Assembly (NCBI GenBank): GCA_964458665.1
Contig: CAYWOO010000187.1
Coordinates: 1 to 5,138 of the forward strand
Direction: 5' to 3'
Source: JANXYW01 sp964458665
Lineage (GTDB): Bacteria; Chloroflexota; Dehalococcoidia; DSTF01; JACRBR01
DNA length: 5,138 nucleotides
The notes under the pieces are model-generated. The model made no database searches, had not been told where the DNA came from, and worked only from the letters and a program-made list of their open reading frames with translations. Made by a program: the position numbers and the translations under genes. Positions within the stretch are counted from its first letter, which is position 1. Each line of letters begins with the position of its first letter. Positions 1 to 5,138 of the stretch are shown here, piece by piece.

Positions 1-524
1 CCAGGTTAGCCCGTCTTCGATCGTGATGTCCCCCGCGACCATGTTCAGCACCTCGGCGCGCCGCCTGCCCGTCAGCGTCAACGTCAGGATGATCGCCGGT
101 CGCGCAGGCCGACCGGCGTCTCCGGGATCACGGCGAGCAGTCTGCGGATGTCGTCACCTGTGAGGCCGCGCGGCGTGCCGACTTGGACACGCGGGCGCTC
201 GAGCGCGTCGCAGGGGTTGGACGAGACGATGTCCATGCGGATCAGGAAGCGATAGAAGCTGGAGAGGCAGGCGAGCCGCGCGCCGATGGTGACGGACGCC
301 GGCTGCTTGCCCGAGAGGCCGACGCCATATCCCCAGGCGAAGACTTCCGGACTCGTGACGCGGTCCGGTGGCTTGCCTACGCTGCCGAAGAAGTGCTGCA
401 GCATGCGGCTGTAGCCTTCGACAGTCCGGCGGCTACCGCTGCGTCTCTCCTTCTCGGCGAGGAAGGCGTACAGGCTGCGCTCCCAGCCTTCGGCGGTGTT
501 GTCGAACGTCGTGATCGTCTGCAT
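1..524 (-). pseudogene. Xer-like tyrosine recombinase, frameshifted, 3' end outside window
   Basis: The product would be a site-specific recombinase that cuts and rejoins DNA through a catalytic tyrosine. The first 146 codons (524 down to 84) read as an N-terminal SAM-like core-binding domain, about residues 13-105 (TVEGYSRMLQHFF, then ASVTIGARLACLSSFYRFL), followed by the LERPRV linker and the start of the catalytic domain (GLTGDDIRRLLAVI). The frame then stops at 84-86. In another minus-strand frame, from about position 96 to 1, the family sequence continues without a stop: AIILTLTLTGRRRAEVLNM, which contains the box I catalytic Arg (TGxRRxE). Losing one base in a GG(G) run at about 95-98 explains the break. 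The His-x-x-Arg and Tyr boxes would lie left of the window. The ATG at 522-524 is supported by an AGGAGG nine bases upstream. Family assignment is strong. Whether the shift is a real mutation or a sequencing error cannot be told here. Confidence 0.85.
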
Positions 525-556
525 GGTGATGCCCCTCCTCTGGAGGCGTCACCATG
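522..556. repeat. 35-bp imperfect palindrome over the integrase start (possible operator or hairpin)
   Basis: The outer arms CATGGTGA (522-529) and TCACCATG (549-556) are perfect inverted 8-mers. Inside them lie CCTCC (534-538) and GGAGG (542-546), separated by a three-base loop; unpaired TGCC and CG form an internal bulge. The element includes the integrase start codon, its Shine-Dalgarno sequence and part of the predicted -10 box. It could be a protein-binding operator or an mRNA hairpin hiding the ribosome binding site. No T-run follows on the minus strand, so a standard intrinsic terminator is unlikely. Confidence 0.6.
534..539 (-). promoter_or_regulatory. Shine-Dalgarno site of the integrase gene
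   Basis: On the minus strand this is a full AGGAGG, nine bases before the ATG at 522-524. It fixes the start of the recombinase. It also forms one strand of the inner stem (GGAGG paired with CCTCC) of the palindrome at 522-556, so a hairpin could mask it. Confidence 0.75.
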
Positions 557-581
557 ATTGCGTTGTGTGCGACGAAGTCAA
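554..581 (-). promoter_or_regulatory. candidate sigma70-type promoter for the integrase
   Basis: Read on the minus strand, TTGACT (576-581, five of six matches to the -35 consensus) is followed after 16 bases by AATCAT (554-559, four of six matches to the -10 consensus). Transcription would start near 547, just ahead of the Shine-Dalgarno site. The -10 box overlaps the outer arm of the palindrome at 522-556. The match is moderate and the organism's sigma factor preferences are unknown. Confidence 0.4.
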
Positions 582-618
582 GTCAGCGCGTTGGTTCCGC
601 ACGCCATTTGCTTTCGGC

Positions 619-3600
619 TCAGCCGCCGCCAGTCGCCAGCAGCCGTTCGCTGTCGCGCTCGACTTTGGCCATCCCCGACTGCTTCGCGAAGTCGTGGGCT
701 TGCTGCAGCAGCGCGACGGCGCGGTCGCGGTCGCCGGGGCGGTTGCGGCGGAGGAGCATGTCGCCGTAGTTGAGGCGTGTCATCGCCGTCCACGCGTGGA
801 ATCCCTGCTTGTCGTTCGATGCGAGCGCCTGCTCGAAGTGCTGTTCGGCCTCGTCGTAGCGTTCGAGCAACACCGCGAGGCGGCCGACGACGCGCGCAAT
901 GCAGCCGAACGTTACGACCTGTACAACCGTCGCGTTGGCTGACGCGTACGGGACCAGGGCCTCATACAGCGGCCGAGCCTCCGCGCGCTGAGCAGTTTCC
1001 GCGCAGGTCTCCGCCAACACGTTGAGCGTAGACTTCCAGGCCCAATCGCGAGGTATCGCGGCAAGGTTGGATGCCATCTGCTCGACCATGCGCTCCGCCT
1101 GAGAAACCTTCGCGGCCTGCATACACACGCCGGCGAGGATGGCGTTGAACAACGGTATGTGCGGATTCTGTGCGCTGACCGCAACCCACAGTGGTTCAAG
1201 CTCCGCGAGCCTACCCTGCAGATCACGGGTTAGGTAGAGCTGACCGACAGCCGTGACTCCGGCATCCGGCGACTCCGCCGCCGATGCGTAATCCGCGCGA
1301 GTTGCCTCGGCGAGATCCAACTGCCCCTCCGCCATCTGCAACGCAACAACGCTCGACGGCACCTGGTACGACATTGGCTTGAAGCGGGCGCGCTCGACAA
1401 GCTCCGCAATCTCGTCCGTGACCTGGCGGAAGCCCGCGATGTCACCCAGCTCCAGGGCGAGATAGCTGCGCTGAATAAGGGGGTGGTCGGGAAAGCCGAC
1501 CTCGGTACGCTCGGCCGCGGCGCAAGCTACATCTATCAGGTCGCGGCGCTCGATTGCGTTGTCCGGGCTCCATGATAATTGGACGAACTGGAAGGCGGCC
1601 CTGCAGATGGCCGCGTCGTCGTCAAACTGCCGGGCGAGATCAAGGGCCTCGCGCGCCTGCGACAACAAGATCGGGTCCTTCTGACCGCCGAATTGAGCCA
1701 GAAAGCCGCGCGAGTCCGCGCCGGACCTCGCACTCGATGCGGATGCGGCGGCCATGACGCGATCCCCAAGAAGGCGGGCACGGTGCAGGCTGGGGGCGAT
1801 ACCGACTGCCGCCAACGCCTCGTCGACGAGCACCAGGCACTCCTCGGCAACATCCAGCTCACTGTAATAGGCTGAATCTCTGAACCCATACGCGCACCGG
1901 GCCAGCAAATCCGAATTCCGGGCTCGCCGTGCGATCTCGGCGCACGCGCGGAGCGAGTCCAATGCTCGTGACGGATCGCCGCCATTGTGTTGGCACTCGG
2001 CAAGCGACAGCAACACCCTCGCCGACTGTTCGTCGTCCTGCTTGCCTCCCAGGCCCATCGCCGCAAGCGCGCGTTCATAGTGCGCCGACGCGTCCTCCCA
2101 CGCGTACGACTCGCGTGCGCGATCGCCGGCCCGAATCGAATACTCGACCGCCTTTTCCGCGGCGTTGCCGGTGGAGGCTATGTAGTGCGCCGCCAGCTCG
2201 CTCAGGTGATCGTCGATGCTGTCCGCGTACAGCGACTCCAGCGACTCTGCGATGCGTCGATGCAGTTGTACACGCCGTGGCTTGTTTAGCTCGTCGTACA
2301 GCGTCGCGCGGATCAACGCGTGCGTGAACGCGTAGGTGTCACTGGCACGCTCGCTGATCAGCTGCGATCCGAGCGCCTCGTCGAGCGCGTCGAGCAGAGC
2401 GTCCTCCGGGTCGTCGCAGATCGCACGCAGCTCGTCCCAGGTGAATCCGCTCGTCATGGCCGACGCGCGGCCAAGCATGCGGTTGCAGGTCTCGCTGAGG
2501 CGCGAAAGCCGGCGGCCGATCACTTCCTTGATGCCCTCGGGGATCCCCATAGCGGCGACGGTCGCGACGCCTCCCTGCCAGCGGCCCCCTTCGTGCTTGA
2601 GATTTCCGGTTTCGACCAGGTGGTTCAGGACCTCACGGATGAAGAATGGGTTTCCTTCGGACTCAGCGTGGAGGGCTTGCGCCAGCGCTTGCCGCCCGGC
2701 GGCGGCCTCCTCGGAGGGCTCGACTGCGGCGAACAGCTCCTCGACCGCGTACTCGGTAACCCCACGCAGCGAGATCCGCTCGTGGTGCTCCATCCGCCGC
2801 AGGGCGCCAAGCGTCTGCGCCAGCGGGTGTACGCGGTCAACCTCCACATCGCGGTAGGTGCCGACGACGACGATGCGTTTGTCGGCGCAGCCACGCGCGA
2901 CCTGCTCCAGCAGTGCGAGCGACGGGCGGTCGCACCAGTGGAGGTCGTCGAGGAAGATCACGAGTGGCTTCTTCTCGGCGGCGTTGCGGAGGAAGGCGGC
3001 GATGCTTTCGAAGAGGCGTGCGCGTTCGGATTCGGGATCGAGCTTCGGCGCCTCTTCGAGATCAGGAATGCGGCGCTTGATCTCGGGCATCATGACCGCG
3101 ATGTCGGGTGCGCCGGGGCCGAGTGTCGCGCGCAGCTCGGCGTCGGGCGTCTGCTCGATCAGGGAGCGCAGCGCCTCCGTCCACGGGCCGAACGGCGCCG
3201 ACACGTCGCCCTCGTAGCAGTTGCCGCGGATCACCGTCGCACCGGAGGACGCGTGATCGCAGAACTCCTCCGTGAGGCGCGTCTTGCCGATGCCGGGCTC
3301 GCCCGCGAGAAGGATCACCGACCCGCGACCGTTCCGCGCTTCGGCGAGCTTCTTCAGCATCGCCTCGTACTCGTCGTGCCGGCCGACGAACGGCAGCTTG
3401 CGGAGCAGCGCCATCGGGTCGTGCTGATAAACAATCTCGACCGCGGGTACGGCGTTCGTGATGCCCTTCAGGTCGAGGGGGCCGAGATCCTTCGTGTTAA
3501 GGTCCTCGCCTCGTCCATCAAGCAGCCGCGCCACGAGGTCGCTCGCCAGGATCTGGCCGGCATCCCCCTTATCGCAGAGCCGGCGCGCGATCACCACCGA

Positions 3601-3933
3601 CGTGCCGAAGTAATCGGACTCGTCGACGAAGGCCTCGCCGACGTGAAGGCCCGCACGGATCTCGAGCCGCTCGCCCGCCGTCGGGCGTCGCGACGACTGC
3701 TGCATGGCGATCGCGCACTTGACGGCGTCGGCGGCGGAGTCGAACGCCACCATCAGCCCGTCACCGAGCCATTTGACCTCGTTGCCGCCGTGCGCCTCGA
3801 CGGCCTCGCGCAACAGGCGATGGTGCGCCTTGAAGATGCGCTGCGCCTGCTCGTCGCCAGCGCGCTGCAGCAGCTCGGTCGAGCCGACGAGGTCGGTGAA
3901 GAGGATCGTGACGGTCTGTGCGCGTGCGGTCAT
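619..3933 (-). CDS. class III adenylate/guanylate cyclase domain + STAND/AAA_16 ATPase + TPR protein
   Basis: The intact 1104-residue protein is probably cytosolic; I see no signal peptide or membrane segment. Residues about 5-170 form a class III cyclase homology domain: metal-binding Asp14 (FTDLVGST) and Asp58 (GDGLMVAF), substrate Lys54 and Asp107 as in ATP-using enzymes, and catalytic Arg118. The usual transition-state Asn is Val114, so activity may be reduced or absent. Residues about 181-430 form a STAND/AAA_16 ATPase with Walker A GEPGIGKT (211-218), Walker B LVIFLDDLHW (324-333) and a VVVGTYRD motif. A winged-helix-like segment (about 460-560) leads into a long TPR-like helical region, for example near 600-630 and 1025-1095. 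No LuxR-type HTH closes the protein, unlike many relatives. In such proteins the repeats typically sense a ligand and nucleotide binding drives assembly; that role is inferred here. I prefer the ATG at 3931-3933; an in-frame GTG at 3949-3951 would add six residues, and neither has a clear Shine-Dalgarno sequence. The stop lies 94 bases before the integrase start, same strand. Confidence 0.92.
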   Translation of the reverse strand: MTARAQTVTILFTDLVGSTELLQRAGDEQAQRIFKAHHRLLREAVEAHGGNEVKWLGDGLMVAFDSAADAVKCAIAMQQSSRRPTAGERLEIRAGLHVGEAFVDESDYFGTSVVIARRLCDKGDAGQILASDLVARLLDGRGEDLNTKDLGPLDLKGITNAVPAVEIVYQHDPMALLRKLPFVGRHDEYEAMLKKLAEARNGRGSVILLAGEPGIGKTRLTEEFCDHASSGATVIRGNCYEGDVSAPFGPWTEALRSLIEQTPDAELRATLGPGAPDIAVMMPEIKRRIPDLEEAPKLDPESERARLFESIAAFLRNAAEKKPLVIFLDDLHWCDRPSLALLEQVARGCADKRIVVVGTYRDVEVDRVHPLAQTLGALRRMEHHERISLRGVTEYAVEELFAAVEPSEEAAAGRQALAQALHAESEGNPFFIREVLNHLVETGNLKHEGGRWQGGVATVAAMGIPEGIKEVIGRRLSRLSETCNRMLGRASAMTSGFTWDELRAICDDPEDALLDALDEALGSQLISERASDTYAFTHALIRATLYDELNKPRRVQLHRRIAESLESLYADSIDDHLSELAAHYIASTGNAAEKAVEYSIRAGDRARESYAWEDASAHYERALAAMGLGGKQDDEQSARVLLSLAECQHNGGDPSRALDSLRACAEIARRARNSDLLARCAYGFRDSAYYSELDVAEECLVLVDEALAAVGIAPSLHRARLLGDRVMAAASASSARSGADSRGFLAQFGGQKDPILLSQAREALDLARQFDDDAAICRAAFQFVQLSWSPDNAIERRDLIDVACAAAERTEVGFPDHPLIQRSYLALELGDIAGFRQVTDEIAELVERARFKPMSYQVPSSVVALQMAEGQLDLAEATRADYASAAESPDAGVTAVGQLYLTRDLQGRLAELEPLWVAVSAQNPHIPLFNAILAGVCMQAAKVSQAERMVEQMASNLAAIPRDWAWKSTLNVLAETCAETAQRAEARPLYEALVPYASANATVVQVVTFGCIARVVGRLAVLLERYDEAEQHFEQALASNDKQGFHAWTAMTRLNYGDMLLRRNRPGDRDRAVALLQQAHDFAKQSGMAKVERDSERLLATGGG

Positions 3934-3942
3934 GGTGAGGCG

Positions 3943-3948
3943 ATTGTA
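3943..3948 (-). promoter_or_regulatory. candidate -10 box of the cyclase gene; possible leaderless start
   Basis: On the minus strand TACAAT ends nine bases before the ATG at 3931-3933. That spacing would put transcription initiation at or within a few bases of the A of the start codon, which fits the lack of a Shine-Dalgarno sequence. It also argues against the upstream GTG start at 3949-3951, which would lie at or before the -10 box. I find no convincing -35 element at 16-18 bases, so the promoter is a candidate only. Confidence 0.4.
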
Positions 3949-4222
3949 CACCCCGCGACGGGCCCCAAGCGCATCAATGTGCTACGTGACGGCTGCGAAG
4001 GCCGTGCGTAGATGCAAGATCGGGTGGTACCGAGAACGGTACGTCTTGTGGTGCCGGCGCGGACCCTGCTGTTCCATCACCATATTCGCGTCGTGTGGGG
4101 CTGAGCCAAGCACTGGACTTACCAATCCGATGGTCTCAAATCCACTGCTCGCGGCATACTCTCTGCATGGAGCAGCCGCAGATCGAAGTGCCCCCCAAGA
4201 CGTGAACGCGGAGCAGCTGCGC
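3949..4222. other. non-coding gap between the cyclase gene and the IS remnant
   Basis: I find no supported gene in this stretch. It contains the upstream region of the cyclase gene, a short dyad (GTACCG-AGAA-CGGTAC, 4027-4042) and a 12-codon plus-strand ORF (4167-4205, MEQPQIEVPPKT) that stops just before the IS edge. A 33-codon minus-strand ORF at 3982-4083 resembles nothing I know. Composition is somewhat less GC-rich than the flanking coding DNA. It may be old intergenic DNA or the eroded start of a gene cut by the IS. Confidence 0.5.
4027..4042. repeat. short inverted repeat upstream of the cyclase gene
   Basis: GTACCG (4027-4032) and CGGTAC (4037-4042) are exact inverted hexamers around a four-base AGAA centre, about 95 bases before the cyclase start. 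It could be an operator half-site pair or a small hairpin. Six-base arms this close occur by chance fairly often, so the functional claim is weak. Confidence 0.3.
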
Positions 4223-4237
4223 GGGTTCTGTCAGATC
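4223..4237. repeat. probable terminal inverted repeat of the left IS6-family remnant
   Basis: GGGTTCTGTCAGATC marks the probable outer edge of the left IS remnant, about 60 bases beyond the transposase stop. The resemblance to IS6-family termini (GG followed by CTGT) and the position after a transposase 3' end support this. The partner end is absent, and the right-hand copy leaves the window before reaching its equivalent. Confidence 0.5.
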
Positions 4238-4295
4238 TCAGGGCGCGGGCGGCGCAGGGGGCAGCGCGAATCAGGGCGGGTTCGAACCGCTGCGA

Positions 4296-4415
4296 CTACG
4301 CTGCGGCCAGCTCCGTCATCAAGGCCTGCCAGCGTGATCCGAAGACGCGGCGGCGCTCGGACGACGACACTTGCTGGCCGCGGGGTGATGGGATCCGCAA
4401 GTACTGGCGCAGCTC
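4296..4415 (-). pseudogene. IS6-family transposase, C-terminal 39 residues only
   Basis: The 39 codons from ELRQYLRIP to WQALMTELAAA match the last 39 residues of the plus-strand transposase at 4544-5089 in 32 positions. All catalytic residues are missing, so it is inactive. The reading frame is continuous with the integrase fragment upstream (4416-4610), giving a chimeric open frame whose first ATG is at 4596-4598. The seven differences between the two tails show that they are separate, diverged copies rather than a fresh duplication. Confidence 0.8.
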
Positions 4416-4610
4416 ACCAAGGCGGTTGGCGAAAACGAGGTCAAGCGCCGACCAGGTACCAAGCTTGAGACGCTCTTCGTTCTGCAGAGCACGATGCGCC
4501 CTCAGCGCATCGACGGCAAGCGGAGGCAGCTGAACGTTGCGCTTTGACGACTTGGTCTTTGGCTCGGCGATTCGCAATCCGTCAGGGGTCGGCTGCATGG
4601 TGCCGCGGAC
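4416..4610 (-). pseudogene. phage-type tyrosine integrase, internal catalytic-domain fragment
   Basis: About 65 codons on the minus strand read VRGTMQPTPDGLRIAEPKTKSSKR, LPPLAVDALRAHR and LDLVFANRLG across the fragment. This is the beta-sheet part of a phage-integrase catalytic domain, including the PKTKSSKR segment that carries the conserved beta-hairpin Lys. The box I Arg lies upstream and the His-x-x-Arg and Tyr boxes downstream in intact relatives; all are missing. Both sides are cut by IS6-family transposase sequence: the left border is near 4415/4416, the right border near 4608-4612. It differs in type from the Xer-like recombinase at the left edge, so they are not pieces of one gene. 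It cannot act as a recombinase. Confidence 0.8.
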
Positions 4611-5089
4611 TTGACGAGACCTACGTGAAGGTCAGCGGCCGCTGGTGCTACCTCTACAGAGCCATGGACCGAGATGGCAATCTCCTGGACTCCATGCTGA
4701 GTGAGCAACGAGACAGAGCGGCCGCGCGGCGGTTCTTGCGCCGTCTGCTCGACATCACCGCGCAGCAGCCGTTGCGCCTGACCACCGACCAGCACCCAGC
4801 CTACAAGAAGGCCATTCGCTGGATCGTGGGACGGAAGGCGCTGCATCGACAGAGTCAGTACCTCAACAACCGCATGGAGCAGAACCATCGACCGATCAAG
4901 CAGCGCTACTATCCCATGCTCGGCTTCGGCCAGTTCGAGTCAGCCAGCCGCTTCTGTAACGCGTTCGATGAACTGCGCCAGTACCTTCGGATCCCCAACA
5001 ACCCGGGTGAGCAGGTGTCGGCGTCCGAGCGCCGCCGCGTCTTCGGAGCGCGCTGGCAAGCCTTGATGGTGGAGCTGGCAGCAGCGTAG
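4544..5089 (+). pseudogene. IS6-family DDE transposase, N-terminally truncated
   Basis: The open frame has 181 codons, but only residues 24-181 (from about 4611) are transposase; the first 23 are the antisense of the integrase fragment. The catalytic core is present: Asp24 (LDETYVKVSG), Asp82 (LTTDQHPAY) and Glu112 (YLNNRMEQNHR), followed by the family motif IKQRYYPMLGFGQF and a C-terminus ending ELAAA. Full-length members have about 230 residues, so roughly 75 N-terminal residues, including the DNA-binding helix-turn-helix, are gone. The second Asp and Glu are 29 residues apart, shorter than the 34 of IS26. With no N-terminal domain and no left end, self-mobilisation is unlikely. I see no convincing ribosome binding site for the ATG at 4544. 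Confidence 0.88.
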
Positions 5090-5138
5090 TCGCAGGGGTT
5101 CGAACCCGCCATGAGTCACGATGCCCCTTGCACCGCCC
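4611..5138 (+). mobile_element. right IS6-family remnant, continuing past the window
   Basis: The IS-derived part starts abruptly near 4611, inside the transposase gene, and continues past the stop at 5087-5089 to the window edge. The trailing 49 bases still align to the downstream part of the left remnant, so the right terminal repeat should follow about 25-30 bases outside the window. The left IS end is missing, replaced by integrase sequence. The element is inverted relative to the left remnant. Confidence 0.75.
5096..5107. repeat. 12-bp palindrome just after the transposase stop
   Basis: GGGTTCGAACCC is a perfect palindrome seven bases after the stop of the right transposase. The left copy keeps the inner ten bases (GGTTCGAACC, 4279-4288) at the same distance from its stop. 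Conservation of the whole 14-base block GGTTCGAACCCGCC between copies that differ at one base in six nearby suggests a retained IS feature. It resembles a tRNA T-loop, but no tRNA fold surrounds it. Confidence 0.5.

Larger units (their letters stand above)
4223..4415 (-). mobile_element. left IS6-family remnant (3' end with terminal repeat)
   Basis: This is the 3' part of an insertion sequence lying on the minus strand. It runs from inside the transposase gene (4415) past the stop (4296-4298) to a terminal sequence that reads inward from 4223 as GGGTTCTGTCAGATC, which resembles IS6-family ends beginning GG..CTGT. From 4415 to 4247 it aligns without gaps to the right-hand remnant at 4970-5138 (28 differences in 169 bases by hand count). 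The rest of the element is missing; at 4416 the sequence turns into integrase. With only one end present, target duplication cannot be tested. Confidence 0.7.
4247..5138. repeat. inverted repeat formed by the two IS6-family tails
   Basis: Positions 4247-4415 (minus strand) and 4970-5138 (plus strand) are 169-base arms of about 83% identity by hand alignment, without gaps, separated by 554 bases. The arms cover the transposase C-terminus, its stop codon and 49 bases beyond. The divergence shows that they are old or independently acquired copies. It also argues against a fold-back assembly artefact, which would give near-identical arms. Confidence 0.8.

Noticed and set aside
522..556. Palindrome as an intrinsic terminator of the cyclase gene
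   Set aside because: No T-run follows the stem on the minus strand, and the element sits on the integrase start signals, which fits regulation better.
183..942. Plus-strand open frames across the integrase and the cyclase C-terminus
   Set aside because: They are antisense to conserved coding sequence, have low-complexity Arg/Ala/Ser-rich translations and lack convincing start signals.
2320..4011. 563-codon open frame on the plus strand
   Set aside because: It lies antisense to the cyclase/ATPase gene, whose motifs are unmistakable. Long antisense frames are common in high-GC DNA, and this one has no recognisable domain.
3982..4083. 33-codon minus-strand ORF upstream of the cyclase
   Set aside because: No ribosome binding site, no recognisable family, and a length easily reached by chance.
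5091..5110. tRNA-like T-arm (GGTTCGAACCC) at the right edge
   Set aside because: The T-stem pairs poorly, no acceptor, D or anticodon arm is found nearby, and the same block follows the other transposase copy, so it belongs to the IS.
1..5138. CRISPR array or tandem repeats
   Set aside because: No regularly spaced repeat units were seen on either strand.

Overview
This is a GC-rich bacterial segment with one long intact gene between damaged recombinase genes. Its composition and the cyclase/ATPase/TPR protein suggest a Chloroflexota (Dehalococcoidia-like) or Actinomycetota genome. No rRNA or tRNA marker is present, so this placement is an inference and weak.

Layout, left to right. Positions 1-524 (minus strand) hold the first half of a Xer-like tyrosine recombinase. 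It has a good ribosome binding site and a plausible promoter, but a one-base frameshift near position 96 separates its DNA-binding half from its catalytic half; the gene runs off the left edge. A 35-bp imperfect palindrome covers its start codon, its Shine-Dalgarno sequence and part of its predicted -10 box. Positions 619-3933 (minus strand) encode an intact protein of about 1104 residues: a class III nucleotide cyclase domain, a STAND/AAA_16-type ATPase and a long TPR-like helical region, without a terminal DNA-binding domain. A -10-like box lies nine bases before its start, so the mRNA may be leaderless. Positions 3934-4222 are non-coding as far as can be read, with a small dyad and a tiny ORF.

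From 4223 to the right edge is an insertion-sequence graveyard. Two diverged (about 83% identical) IS6-family transposase ends lie in inverted orientation: a left remnant on the minus strand with its terminal repeat, and a right remnant on the plus strand that keeps the DDE triad but has lost its N-terminus. Between them is a piece of the catalytic domain of a second, phage-type tyrosine recombinase, fused in frame to the left transposase tail.

The genes do not form a clear pathway. The reading I favour is a signalling or sensing ATPase with a cyclase domain, sitting in a region repeatedly hit by integrases and insertion sequences. The most interesting items are the cyclase-STAND-TPR protein with an atypical active site, the palindrome at the integrase start, and the integrase/transposase chimera.
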